A DNA stretch of 64,000 bases from Ornatilinea apprima (GTDB taxonomy: Bacteria; Chloroflexota; Anaerolineae; Anaerolineales; Anaerolineaceae). Shown here piece by piece: positions 1 through 7,331 of the stretch. How positions within the stretch are numbered: position 1 is the first letter of the stretch; each line of letters opens with the position of its first letter. Under the pieces are notes generated by a model that was not told where the DNA came from, did no database searches, and saw nothing but the letters and a program-made list of their open reading frames with translations. The stretch is taken from the NCBI RefSeq assembly GCF_001306115.1, contig NZ_LGCL01000039.1, positions 85,145 through 149,144 of the forward strand, in the 5' to 3' direction. The position numbers and the translations under genes are program-made.

Positions 1-1205
1 AGGTGATTAAAGAGGTCTCCTCTCAGTTTGGCTATCAGGAATATGATGGTCCGTTTTTGGAAAAGATTGATCTTTACGCGGCCAAATCGGGTGAAGAGCT
101 GGTCAAGGAACAATCATTTGTGTTTCAGGATCGTTCGGGCGAAGATATAACCTTGCGCCCGGAGCTGACACCAACCTTGGCTCGGATGGTGGCACAACGC
201 CAGAATCAATTGGTTTTCCCACTGCGATGGTGGTCATTTGGGCCGTTTTGGAGGTATGAACGCCCTCAGAAAGGGAGAACGCGAGAGTTCTTCCAGTGGA
301 ATATCGATTTAATCGGTGAGGATTCTCCTGAAGCGGATGCGGAACTGGTATCGGTCTGCATCTACTTTTTCCAAAAAGTGGGGCTAACGCCTGATCAGGT
401 AACCATTCTTGTGAATGACCGGAAGCTGATGGACAGCGAGTTGACCCGTTTGGATATCACGCCGGATTTGAAACGGACTGTCTTCCGGTTGATTGACCGG
501 AAAGAAAAGATGCCCATTCAAGATTGGCGGCAATACGGACTGGATTCGGGCTTAAGCGAAACCCAGATGCAAGGAATTGAAGCTTTGCTGGTTGACCAGG
601 ATTTATGGAAAAAATCACCCGATCTCACCCGCTTGTTTGAGATTTTGGAGGCGATGAATCTTCGCCAGTATGTGCGTTTTGACCCGCAGATTATTCGCGG
701 GTTGGAGTATTACACCGGCATTGTGTTTGAGGCTAAAGATCAGGGCCGCGAAGGCCGCTCCATTTTGGGCGGTGGGCATTACGGTAACCTAGTGGCTGAC
801 GTGGGCGGTGATCCGCTGGCGGGTGTTGGTTTCGCGATGGGCGATGTGATGGCTGGGATTGTACTGGAAAAGTATGGATGTATGCCAAAGTTCGAGATTT
901 CTCCAGCACCGGTGATGGTAACGGTATTTGATGATGCATTATTGCCCAAATCATTTGCACTAGCCAATTCACTGCGCTTGCAGGGCCTTCGGGCGGCGGT
1001 TTACCCGTCGGCTGGAAAATTACAAAAACAGTTTAAGTATGCTGACAGGATGGGCATCCGCTATGTGGTAGTGATGGGCCCTGATGAAGAAGAAGTGGGC
1101 AAGGCAACGATTAAGGATTTAGCCAGCCGTGAGCAGTTCACTGTCGCTCAAGCAGAGCTGGTGTTGGAATTAAAGAAATTGCTTGCGAATGCGGGCGCTG
1201 TGTGA
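1..1205 (+). CDS. hisS: Histidyl-tRNA synthetase, 5' end cut by window edge
   Basis: Charges tRNA-His with histidine in the cytoplasm (class II synthetase). About 400 residues are visible; the true start lies upstream of the window. Motif 2 is seen as FGPFWRYERPQKGRTREFFQ near residue 80, the histidine-specific RGLEYYTG near residue 235, and GGGHYGNLV followed by the GVGFAMG motif 3 near 255-280. The C-terminal anticodon-binding domain follows. The gene ends 18 bp before a tRNA-His gene, so enzyme and cognate tRNA were probably co-transcribed before the prophage split the tRNA. Confidence 0.95.
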   Translation, partial: VIKEVSSQFGYQEYDGPFLEKIDLYAAKSGEELVKEQSFVFQDRSGEDITLRPELTPTLARMVAQRQNQLVFPLRWWSFGPFWRYERPQKGRTREFFQWNIDLIGEDSPEADAELVSVCIYFFQKVGLTPDQVTILVNDRKLMDSELTRLDITPDLKRTVFRLIDRKEKMPIQDWRQYGLDSGLSETQMQGIEALLVDQDLWKKSPDLTRLFEILEAMNLRQYVRFDPQIIRGLEYYTGIVFEAKDQGREGRSILGGGHYGNLVADVGGDPLAGVGFAMGDVMAGIVLEKYGCMPKFEISPAPVMVTVFDDALLPKSFALANSLRLQGLRAAVYPSAGKLQKQFKYADRMGIRYVVVMGPDEEEVGKATIKDLASREQFTVAQAELVLELKKLLANAGAV

Positions 1206-1223
1206 TAAAATCTTGGACACTAT

Positions 1224-1261
1224 GGTGGCTGTAGCTCAATGGCAGAGCGCTGCACTGTGGA
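1224..1261 (+). pseudogene. 5' half of host tRNA-His (GTG), split by prophage
   Basis: Acceptor strand GTGGCTG (1225-1231) with the extra histidine-specific G-1 at 1224, D arm, and the 5' strand of the anticodon stem up to the GTG anticodon. Joined to 44515-44560 it makes a complete cloverleaf: CTGCA/TGCAG anticodon stem, GTGGCTG/CAGCCAC acceptor. Alone it cannot fold into a tRNA. The break lies in the anticodon loop. Confidence 0.93.
1254..1261. other. attL core
   Basis: ACTGTGGA is found here and at 44515-44522 (attR). It covers the tRNA-His anticodon loop. Continuity of the tRNA across the two cores defines the exact crossover interval. A possible integrase arm site, TAAGTTA, lies inside the prophage at 1279-1285 and again at 44484-44490 near attR. 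Confidence 0.85.
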
Positions 1262-1313
1262 ATAAATTTCCACTGGCTTAAGTTAGCAGCCCATCATAGT
1301 AAAACCACCTCAT

Positions 1314-1386
1314 GGTGGGCGTAGCTCAACGGCAGAGCGGTGCACTGTGGATGCACAGGTTGTGGGTTCGAAACCCATCGCCCACC
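1314..1386 (+). tRNA. Prophage tRNA-His (GTG)
   Basis: Full cloverleaf: G-1 at 1314, acceptor GTGGGCG/CGCCCAC, D arm GCTC/GAGC, anticodon stem GTGCA/TGCAC with loop CTGTGGA (anticodon GTG), T loop TTCGAAA and discriminator C at 1386. CCA is not encoded, unlike the host copy. It differs from the host tRNA in acceptor and anticodon stems with matching compensations, so it is a distinct gene. It sits 53 bp past attL in the same direction as hisS, where it can be transcribed from the hisS promoter and replace the disrupted host tRNA. Confidence 0.95.
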
Positions 1387-1429
1387 CTAGATCTTTTCTT
1401 CATCGGATATTCGGTTTTTAAGGTGCGTC

Positions 1430-1744
1430 ATGGCCCTTCACGAATTCAATTCCTTCGGCCTTCTATTCATCAAAGAGGATGGTATCACCGTGAACATTTC
1501 GGCGGTGAAATCCACCGGAACCCCAATCCACAGGTCTTACGGCGAAGAATTCGATGAGCCGATTAAATTAGAGCGCCCGATCATGGTCAGTTTTGCAGCC
1601 GAGATCCTTCCAGATGGGAAAACGAAAACCGCTTTTCATGAAATTGGATCAAACGAGTATACCCCGGTTGCGGAGACCATTCCCCAGGTTGGAAAAGCAT
1701 TAGCAAAGGCGTTTGACCTTATCAGGGTCGCAGCAAACATATAA
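1430..1744 (+). CDS. Hypothetical protein
   Basis: 104 residues, not recognised. AAGGTG 6 bp before the ATG can serve as ribosome binding site. The sequence is mixed alpha/beta in look, with no membrane segment, cysteine motif or HTH visible. It lies between the phage tRNA-His and the repressor and ends 28 bp before a rho-independent terminator, so it is a single-gene unit, perhaps expressed in the lysogen by read-through from hisS/tRNA-His. Confidence 0.6.
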   Translation: MALHEFNSFGLLFIKEDGITVNISAVKSTGTPIHRSYGEEFDEPIKLERPIMVSFAAEILPDGKTKTAFHEIGSNEYTPVAETIPQVGKALAKAFDLIRVAANI

Positions 1745-1772
1745 CAACCTAACAGCCTTCCAAGTAGTCATT

Positions 1773-1802
1773 GTCCCGGTCATCACAACCGGGACTTTTT
1801 TT
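1773..1802 (+). terminator. Rho-independent terminator
   Basis: GTCCCGGT/ACCGGGAC stem followed by seven T, ending the 1430 gene. It lies directly before the end of the convergent repressor gene. Confidence 0.85.
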
Positions 1803-1803
1803 G

Positions 1804-2058
1804 TTAATTCTGATCCACTTCCACCAGTTCAAAGAAATCACCCAAAGGCCGGGCCAAGAGCTCATCTGGCGAAAGGCCAATCCCATCTAACAGCAAATTA
1901 GCCAAAGCAGCCAGGTCAATCGACTGGACGTTCTGAGATCGGTTAATCCAGCGATCCACCGTGGGGTAAGACACCCTGGCCTTCAAAGCCAAACGATGAT
2001 TATTCGCCTCCCCTGACATCTTCAAGATCTCGCTCCCCTTGATTTGCAATCGCAACAT
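1804..2058 (-). CDS. Small HTH protein, probable prophage repressor
   Basis: 84 residues from ATG at 2058, chosen because GGAGG lies 7 bp upstream; two upstream Met codons have no such site. Residues 20-60 read as a Cro/CI-type helix-turn-helix (NHRLALKARVSYPTVDRWI). It is the only leftward gene in the left arm and is divergent from the early genes across a spacer full of ATTACRA half-sites, the usual arrangement of a lysogeny switch. No cleavage or dimerisation domain is present, so it is either a short repressor or a Cro-like antirepressor. Role inferred from family and position. Confidence 0.7.
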   Translation of the reverse strand: MLRLQIKGSEILKMSGEANNHRLALKARVSYPTVDRWINRSQNVQSIDLAALANLLLDGIGLSPDELLARPLGDFFELVEVDQN

Positions 2059-2096
2059 TGAAACCTCCATTGTTATCATTTAATTGTATTGTAGAG

Positions 2097-2204
2097 TGTA
2101 ATCATAGCATTACAATATGACATTTATCACATGATTAATATTACGATAATGATTACGAATTTAACTTAACAATTATACAACGTAGTATAATTACGATGTA
2201 TAAT
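2097..2204. promoter_or_regulatory. Lysogeny-switch operator/promoter region
   Basis: An inverted repeat TGTAAT-6-ATTACA (2097-2114) is followed by ATTACGA at 2140-2146, 2153-2159 and 2190-2196. Two TATAAT boxes (2186-2191, 2199-2204) point toward the rightward sigma-like gene. The half-sites ATTACRA would suit the HTH repressor encoded just left. Which box is used cannot be decided by eye. Confidence 0.55.
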
Positions 2205-2246
2205 GAAAGAAAAAACAGTTCACTCAAAACCACGGAGGAACCCAAA

Positions 2247-2831
2247 ATGACGAAGAAAGCCACCATCACCACCGAAGCCACCGCCAACAAAATTCAGAAG
2301 TTAGCCGCCAAACTGCGGAGTGTTGCCTATAAATTCAGCCGATCCACTGGCGTTTACGTTGACCCCGAAGACATCTACAGCGATCTGGTAACCGCAATCC
2401 TCAACCAGGCGCAGGTTGATCCTGAGTTCATCAACCAGACGGATGCCTACATCATCCAGTTTGCGAAATTCCAGGCGAGCCACATTTGCCAAAAGGCGCA
2501 GGTTTACCTCCGATTTGTTGATGAGTTGGGAAATGTGGTGGACCCGGAAGACGAGGACCAGGCCGAAGATCTTGAAATGACAGCCGAAGTCCGGGAAAAA
2601 CTTCTCCAAAATATCCAGGCCGTGGAAACCGAGGTCCTTTATAACGAAATGGTGGAAACCTTCGTCCAGACAGCCACCTCCAATCTTAAACAGAGTGAGT
2701 TAGAGACAGTTTACATGCTTTACATGGGCTACAAGCCAGCCGAAATTGCGAGAGAGGCGAATATCTCGCGAGCGGCGGTGAGCATGCGGATCGATAAAAT
2801 TGCGAAGAAATTGAAGGGGGTCGAGGAGTAA
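2247..2831 (+). CDS. Sigma-70-like transcription factor
   Basis: 194 residues. Start at 2247 because GGAGG lies 6 bp upstream; the earlier ATG at 2196 lies within the promoter. The N-terminal two thirds is helical with a region 2-like pattern (DPEDIYSDLVTAIL). An acidic linker and a clear region 4 HTH close it: LKQSELETVYMLYMGY then PAEIAREANISRAAVSMRI at about 145-185. It is the first gene of the rightward early arm, so it may set early transcription or control a later gene set. Substrate promoters are unknown. Confidence 0.7.
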   Translation: MTKKATITTEATANKIQKLAAKLRSVAYKFSRSTGVYVDPEDIYSDLVTAILNQAQVDPEFINQTDAYIIQFAKFQASHICQKAQVYLRFVDELGNVVDPEDEDQAEDLEMTAEVREKLLQNIQAVETEVLYNEMVETFVQTATSNLKQSELETVYMLYMGYKPAEIAREANISRAAVSMRIDKIAKKLKGVEE

Positions 2832-2842
2832 TCCTCATCCCC

Positions 2843-2866
2843 TTATTTTCATAACCCTATAAAACC
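2843..2866 (+). promoter_or_regulatory. Dispersed ATAACCCTATAAAA element
   Basis: TTTTCATAACCCTATAAAACC upstream of the 2890 gene. It matches the start-site half of the repeated prophage promoters but has no -35 box. Related copies lie at 6716-6738, 9544-9566, 14683-14704, 27871-27892, 31716-31738, 40428-40447 and 41175-41196. Confidence 0.5.
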
Positions 2867-2889
2867 AGAGATAAAAGGAGAAACCCAAA

Positions 2890-3195
2890 ATGGCAAACAG
2901 CATAGCGAAAGAAATCATGAGCAAAGCGGCGGCAAAATCCATCCAGCTTTTTGAGGTAAAACTCACCATCACCAGTGATGGAGCGGTTCACGGAATTCTG
3001 ACCCTTCAATCTGGCAAGGTAGACACCATGACCAAGCTGGCCCTGATGGACATTGTGGCAGACACCTTCCGCAGGGAAATTGACGGCCATATCTCATTCT
3101 CTAAAAATTCAGTGTTCTTTTGGGATCCAGCCAAATTCCAGGCGCGGTTCAAAGAGCAAGGCGGCTTAACCACTATGCGCCTTCAACGGATCTAA
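2890..3195 (+). CDS. Hypothetical protein
   Basis: 101 residues, not recognised. AAAAGGAG precedes the ATG by 9 bp. No catalytic motif or membrane segment is seen. It is 58 bp downstream of the sigma-like gene with a dispersed motif copy between, and closes with a terminator 28 bp later, so it is either the second gene of that unit or separately regulated. Confidence 0.65.
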   Translation: MANSIAKEIMSKAAAKSIQLFEVKLTITSDGAVHGILTLQSGKVDTMTKLALMDIVADTFRREIDGHISFSKNSVFFWDPAKFQARFKEQGGLTTMRLQRI

Positions 3196-3222
3196 TTCAG
3201 CAGCCCTTCCACCACCTAAAGA

Positions 3223-3246
3223 AAGCCGGAGATCCCGGCTTTTTTT
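3223..3246 (+). terminator. Rho-independent terminator
   Basis: AAGCCGG/CCGGCTT stem followed by six or more T, after the 2890 gene; the T-run abuts the next promoter. Confidence 0.85.
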
Positions 3247-3248
3247 GC

Positions 3249-3277
3249 TTAACTTTTCCTTGCGACAGCGTTTATAT
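3249..3277 (+). promoter_or_regulatory. Repeated prophage promoter, copy 1
   Basis: TTAACT (3249-3254), 17 bp, TTATAT (3272-3277), before the 3322 gene. The right dyad arm is degenerate (AGCGTT instead of AAAGTT). Confidence 0.7.
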
Positions 3278-3321
3278 CTCCATCAAACCATTTTTCTTTT
3301 CAAAGAAAGGACAAGAAAATC

Positions 3322-4194
3322 ATGATTACACTTCCCGATGATGTCAGCGCAAGCCTTAATACAGGGATGCAGGTTGGGAGCGCGATTGAGCTTCCCTTCT
3401 TCACCCCCACCTTCTGGTTTTTGAACGGAGATGCCCGGCTTCTCCAGGTTGGCGGCGCAAGCTATTTCGGCGGTTGGGCGGTTTCCAAAGAGCATTGGGA
3501 CCGGGCCACCAAAGAGGAATGGTTCACCGATCCTTCCGAAAACGCAGGGTTGGTTGAAACCAATCTGGTCACCAGCGACAATAAGCCGTTGGAAACCTGC
3601 ACTTCCCGATCCCTTATCGTTGCCCCGATGTGCAGTCGCCTTACCTGGACCACCCAGGACGGAGGGCGATATATCGAGTACGTTCCCGGCGGGAGACAAC
3701 ACCTGCAGGTGATTGCGCTGCTCGCTTCCCGCCACGAGGACGGATCTTTCAATGCTTTGGGGCCGGTTATGTTGACCGCAAAAGGCTTCCAGGCGAAAAA
3801 CCTGCAAGATTCATTTGCGGCGTGGGATCGGGCAACAAAATCCATCCGGCAAAAGGTTGCCCCGAATGTACCTGCGTGGTGTTTCTACGCTGCAGTTGGC
3901 ACCTTTGGTACGGAGCGTAAACAGGTGATGGTGGGCAAAACCAGCCAGAAGGCCATTACCCCGGTGTCGTGTTACATTCCCAAACAGATCACCGAGGACA
4001 CCATCACCAAACTTTTTGTGGGCCAGGATAACGCCGCGTCTATGGCAGTCTATATTGAGGCCGCGCAGGAGTGGCTTCACGCTTACGATGCGCGAAAAGC
4101 CCAACCTCAACCAAGCCAGACCCAGGCCGTTCCTCAACCGCCAACTTACGATGAGTTACCTCCATTTGACGATCACGAGCCTTTGCCATACTAA
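3322..4194 (+). CDS. Putative phage single-strand DNA-binding protein
   Basis: 290 residues; AAAGGA lies upstream of the ATG. The body is not confidently assigned. The last 50 residues are proline/glutamine-rich and finish in an acidic hydrophobic tail (YDELPPFDDHEPLPY), the kind of tip SSB proteins use to dock replication partners. It is flanked by its own promoter and terminator and lies 0.7 kb before the initiator gene. The SSB-like role is inferred from tail and position; another replication or recombination accessory protein is possible. Confidence 0.45.
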   Translation: MITLPDDVSASLNTGMQVGSAIELPFFTPTFWFLNGDARLLQVGGASYFGGWAVSKEHWDRATKEEWFTDPSENAGLVETNLVTSDNKPLETCTSRSLIVAPMCSRLTWTTQDGGRYIEYVPGGRQHLQVIALLASRHEDGSFNALGPVMLTAKGFQAKNLQDSFAAWDRATKSIRQKVAPNVPAWCFYAAVGTFGTERKQVMVGKTSQKAITPVSCYIPKQITEDTITKLFVGQDNAASMAVYIEAAQEWLHAYDARKAQPQPSQTQAVPQPPTYDELPPFDDHEPLPY

Positions 4195-4205
4195 ACACAA
4201 ACTCA

Positions 4206-4234
4206 AAAGCCCGGTGAAAACCGGGCTTTTTTTT
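4206..4234 (+). terminator. Rho-independent terminator
   Basis: AAAGCCCGGT/ACCGGGCTTT stem with a three-base loop and eight T, after the 3322 gene. Confidence 0.9.
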
Positions 4235-4242
4235 GTTTTTGC

Positions 4243-4271
4243 TTAACTTTTCGGCGCGACAAAGTTTGTAG
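4243..4271 (+). promoter_or_regulatory. Repeated prophage promoter, copy 2 (replication operon)
   Basis: TTAACT (4243-4248), 17 bp, TTGTAG (4266-4271); weaker -10. The start-site motif ACACAACCTCATAAA follows at about 4279-4293. It drives the 4309-8125 gene run. Confidence 0.7.
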
Positions 4272-4308
4272 TTGATAACACAACCTCATAAAGAAAGGAG
4301 CAATCCCA

Positions 4309-4530
4309 ATGCTGTTAGATCTAAAGGTCGTAAACCAAATACTTAATTCGGAGCCAGCCGGAAATGTATCTTTAATGGCAATCCCTGGCAATCGTCCGGC
4401 GGTCATTGTGCAAACGCCCAACGGCCAGAAAATCATCCTCACCCCTGATATGGCCCGGCAATTGGCAAAGCAGCTCTCGCCAATGGCAGACCTGGCACAA
4501 CCCAACCTGGAGAATGGATATGGCGACTAA
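4309..4530 (+). CDS. Hypothetical protein, first gene of replication operon
   Basis: 73 residues, not recognised; AAAGGAG lies 8 bp before the ATG. A GNRPAVIVQTPNGQKIILTP stretch looks like a small beta-sheet protein. It overlaps the next gene by 11 bp, so the two are probably translationally coupled. Confidence 0.65.
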   Translation: MLLDLKVVNQILNSEPAGNVSLMAIPGNRPAVIVQTPNGQKIILTPDMARQLAKQLSPMADLAQPNLENGYGD

Positions 4531-4921
4531 TAACGTTTATCGAACGATCCTTCTCACCATGCCGCCGGGGGTTGAGCAAAGAATTATGGAGATCCTCATC
4601 CGGCATGTGGGCAGTGAGAACAGGATCAAGCGGCGAGATCTTGTCTTTGCCGTGTTTGGCCGTGTGGACCAAAAGCCAGCGCAGACTTCCACCCTGGACC
4701 GTCAGGTTCGATCAGCAATCGCAAGGATGCAAGAGCGCGGAATACCCATCCTGTCTGATAGCGGACAGGGCGGTTATTGGTTGGGAACAAAGGCAGAGTG
4801 TGTCAACTTCATCAAGGAACAACAAGATCGGCAAGCTGCGCTCGCAAGGAAAATCAACGGAATTAAAAAACTTTGGAAAATAAGTCCAAACGATTTGCAA
4901 GCTAGGTTACCCGGAGTTTGA
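4520..4921 (+). CDS. Winged-helix-like DNA-binding protein
   Basis: 133 residues. Start 4520 gives a 7-bp spacing to GGAG (4509-4512); an ATG two codons earlier is too close. Residues 25-80 (RRDLVFAVFG ... LDRQVRSAIARMQERG.. GGYWLG) have the layout of a winged helix with a basic recognition helix. A basic helical tail follows. It lies between a small protein and the initiator, so a role in replication control or ori binding is plausible but unproven. Confidence 0.5.
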   Translation: MATNNVYRTILLTMPPGVEQRIMEILIRHVGSENRIKRRDLVFAVFGRVDQKPAQTSTLDRQVRSAIARMQERGIPILSDSGQGGYWLGTKAECVNFIKEQQDRQAALARKINGIKKLWKISPNDLQARLPGV

Positions 4922-4923
4922 AA

Positions 4924-5889
4924 ATGGACGAGGAAATTCTCAATAACATCATGGAAGTAAACCACCATAAATACTATTTCGAGATCCCGAATATGGTGGA
5001 TGATCTGGAGCTTTCCCCTTATGCTTTCCGGCTTTACGCCCACCTCAAACGTGTGGCGGGGGAAAATGGAGCGTCCTGGCAGTCCAACTCCACCCTGGCA
5101 AAAGTGTGCAAAATGTCTGCGGGTTCGGTAGTAAACGCTAAACGAGAATTACAGGATGCCGGGCTTATTGTGGTTACGCTGGAGACCACAAAGGATAATA
5201 ACAGGTATCACAACATCACCATCGTGGATATTTGGGCTAATAACTTCAAGAAATTCACCCAAAACGGCGTGGGTCGTTCATCTGGTGAACACCCCTCTTC
5301 ACCAGGTGAACACCCCCCTTCACCAGGTGAACTAAAGAATAACCCTATTAAGAATAACCCTGTTAAGAATAACCCTAATACTTGCGCCGTTCCACGGCGC
5401 GAGAGAGTAACAGCCGCCAAGAAGCAGGGTGATCTTTTGGATGGAATTCTTTCCTTTGCGGAGAAGTCGGAAGATCCTTTGGCAAACTTCCCCGAAGCGG
5501 TGAAACCTACTCTTAAGGCGTTTCTGGATCTTTGGAAAATTGACCCGCCCAGGCCGCCACAAAGAGGGCGAGGCGGTACATTCGCCCAATGGATCAAAGA
5601 GGCGCAAGATCTCCAGTCGGCTTGCAGAGATTACCCACTCAACAAGGTTTTACAGGCGGTCTATTCTGATTGGCTTAAATCAACCTATTGCGTAGATCAC
5701 CCAGGCGCAATCTTGCGGTCAGTCAGGGGAAAGGTGATCGAATTCAGGGCGAAAGGAGTTCAAGCCGAAACACCCAAAGTTGGTCTGGAAAACTACGATC
5801 CAGCCGAGGTTGCGGAATTTCAGGCCAAACTCAATCAGGCGAGACAAAATTCTTCATCCGGCCTTTCACCTTTTCCAGGTGTTGAATAA
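4924..5889 (+). CDS. Phage replication initiator, DnaD/O-like, with iterons in its linker
   Basis: 321 residues from ATG 4924 (GGAG 7 bp upstream). Residues 20-110 are a helix-turn-helix replisome-organiser type domain (SPYAFRLYAHLKRVAG, STLAKVCKMSAGSVVNAKREL). Residues about 118-152 are a repetitive linker made of SPGEHP and KNNP units. A helical C-terminal domain follows. The DNA of the linker holds two sets of regular repeats, the same plan as lambda O with its internal origin. It precedes a DnaC-like loader, the usual partner. The initiator role is family inference; the internal ori is my inference. Confidence 0.7.
   Translation: MDEEILNNIMEVNHHKYYFEIPNMVDDLELSPYAFRLYAHLKRVAGENGASWQSNSTLAKVCKMSAGSVVNAKRELQDAGLIVVTLETTKDNNRYHNITIVDIWANNFKKFTQNGVGRSSGEHPSSPGEHPPSPGELKNNPIKNNPVKNNPNTCAVPRRERVTAAKKQGDLLDGILSFAEKSEDPLANFPEAVKPTLKAFLDLWKIDPPRPPQRGRGGTFAQWIKEAQDLQSACRDYPLNKVLQAVYSDWLKSTYCVDHPGAILRSVRGKVIEFRAKGVQAETPKVGLENYDPAEVAEFQAKLNQARQNSSSGLSPFPGVE
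5277..5379 (+). other. Candidate phage replication origin: iterons inside initiator gene
   Basis: Three copies of a palindromic iteron TTCAYCWGGTGAAC start at 5277, 5298 and 5319, exactly 21 bp apart. They are followed by three 15-bp repeats AAGAATAACCCTRTT at 5335, 5350 and 5365. The second set is AT-rich and contains AATAACCCTA, similar to the dispersed phage motif. Two-turn phasing and location in the initiator linker support an origin. Confidence 0.6.
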
Positions 5890-5938
5890 TCCCAATTCCA
5901 CATTCTAAAACTCTATCGAGTTAGAAAGGTAAGTCTAT

Positions 5939-6715
5939 ATGGATACCATGAGCAATTTAACTCGCAAAATTGCAGATAGTGTGTCAAGAGTAAACACTTC
6001 AACGCCACCTTCACCACCAAAGCCCTATACCGGCATTTGTAAGCCGGATTGTGAGATTTGCGGTGGTATTGGGTATGTCCGGCAAGATCTCCCTGTTAGC
6101 GATCCGGGGTTTGGTAAGGCGCAATTATGCCCGAATGTAGATCTCTTTACTCATTACAAAGGCCGGAGCGGTCTGGAAAGTGATGAGCGCGACCTATCTT
6201 GGTCCAACATCGCTGACTTCAACGGTGTGGGAAAAGCAGTCGAGGCAGTTCAGACAGTAGTGGAGCGTGGCTATGGATGGATCTTTCTTTGGGGAGATTT
6301 TGGTTTAGCCAAGAGCCTCATCCTTAAGACAGCCGTTTCCTCATACATTCGAGAGCGCAAGGAGCCAGCGTCTTATGTGCGTATGGCAGAGCTTTTGGAT
6401 CATCTCCGATCAGCTTATGACAGCAGCAATCCATCCGAGGACAGCCAGGCCAGGTTGGATTTCTGGTCTACCATTCCCCTTCTTTGCATAGACGAATTTG
6501 ACCGCGTGCGTGATACAGCTTACGCAAGTGAACGCCGTTTTGTCTTGATGGATCGGCGCTATGAAAAGGCCTGTGGCAGGAAAAACATAACCATCATGGC
6601 CAGCAATTCAGATCCGGCCCTCATCGATGGTTATCTGCGGGACCGCATATTTGATGGTCGGTTCAAGGTCATTAAGTTGGTTGGAAAATCGGCCAGGCCG
6701 ATGATGTCCTATTGA
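5939..6715 (+). CDS. DnaC-like helicase loader ATPase
   Basis: 258 residues. The N-terminus carries a cysteine cluster (CKPDCEICGGIGYV, later C near 77) likely binding zinc. The ATPase has a degenerate Walker A, GDFGLAKSL (about 118-126, Ala replacing the usual Gly before Lys), Walker B LLCIDEFD (about 180), and a sensor-like IMASNSD. It resembles DnaC/IstB-type loaders, which place DnaB on an opened origin. It follows the initiator by 49 bp, containing a small AACTC/GAGTT hairpin and AGAAAGG as ribosome site. A second ATG lies three codons in. Confidence 0.75.
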   Translation: MDTMSNLTRKIADSVSRVNTSTPPSPPKPYTGICKPDCEICGGIGYVRQDLPVSDPGFGKAQLCPNVDLFTHYKGRSGLESDERDLSWSNIADFNGVGKAVEAVQTVVERGYGWIFLWGDFGLAKSLILKTAVSSYIRERKEPASYVRMAELLDHLRSAYDSSNPSEDSQARLDFWSTIPLLCIDEFDRVRDTAYASERRFVLMDRRYEKACGRKNITIMASNSDPALIDGYLRDRIFDGRFKVIKLVGKSARPMMSY

Positions 6716-6746
6716 TTTGCTTTCACAACTTTATAAAAGAGGCAAC

Positions 6747-7331
6747 ATGCAAGAATTACGAAATGGTGACACAGCAATTATGCTGGCACAGATGCAGAGC
6801 GGGTCCGTGGATGCGGTCATCACGGACCCGCCTTATGATGAGCTTTCCCCAAATTGGCTTGATGACCTCTTCCGGGTCGTCAAGCCGGGTGGGAATGTGA
6901 TCATGTTTTGTTCTCCAGAAAATCAATTCTTCAAGCCGGATGAAATCCTTTTCTGGATCAAAACACCGTCAACGAAAAACTTCCAAAAGCGGTGTGGTCG
7001 GTTCGTAGAAATGATCCTGGTCAAGCGTGGAGAAAAGGGCGCTTTCAATCCACTCCATTGGTCTCAGATGACCGGGGTGTATGATGATCGATTGGTTCTT
7101 CCACCAATCCACCCTTACGAAAAGCCGTTGAGCCTTATTGAGCGCCTTATCCGCATATACACCAACCCAGGGGCGGTTGTTTTGGATCCATTTTGTGGTT
7201 CTGGAACAACTTTGGTTGCGTGCATGAACCTGAAACGCAAGGCAATTGGCATTGAGAAGGACCATTCCAAATACCTGTTAGCTCAGGATCGGCTTCTAGG
7301 TTTATTACCAGGTAGGCTTAAAGGTGAATAA
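6747..7331 (+). CDS. DNA adenine/cytosine-N4 methyltransferase
   Basis: 194 residues from ATG 6747 (AGAGG 5 bp upstream). It carries the DPPY catalytic motif (ITDPPYDEL, about 27-31) and the AdoMet FxGxG motif DPFCGSGTTLVAC (about 155-167), in the DPPY-first order of beta-class N4/N6 enzymes. There is no restriction partner, so it is an orphan phage methylase, probably for protection or gene control. A dispersed motif copy lies at 6716-6738. Its stop overlaps the next ATG by one base. Confidence 0.85.
   Translation: MQELRNGDTAIMLAQMQSGSVDAVITDPPYDELSPNWLDDLFRVVKPGGNVIMFCSPENQFFKPDEILFWIKTPSTKNFQKRCGRFVEMILVKRGEKGAFNPLHWSQMTGVYDDRLVLPPIHPYEKPLSLIERLIRIYTNPGAVVLDPFCGSGTTLVACMNLKRKAIGIEKDHSKYLLAQDRLLGLLPGRLKGE

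Noticed and set aside
1224..1290. Two intact tandem tRNA-His genes
   Set aside because: The first copy loses all pairing after the anticodon loop; its 3' half is at 44515-44560.
5208..5607. Minus-strand frames opposite the initiator
   Set aside because: They arise from the repeat-rich linker DNA and have no ribosome site; coding signal is on the plus strand.
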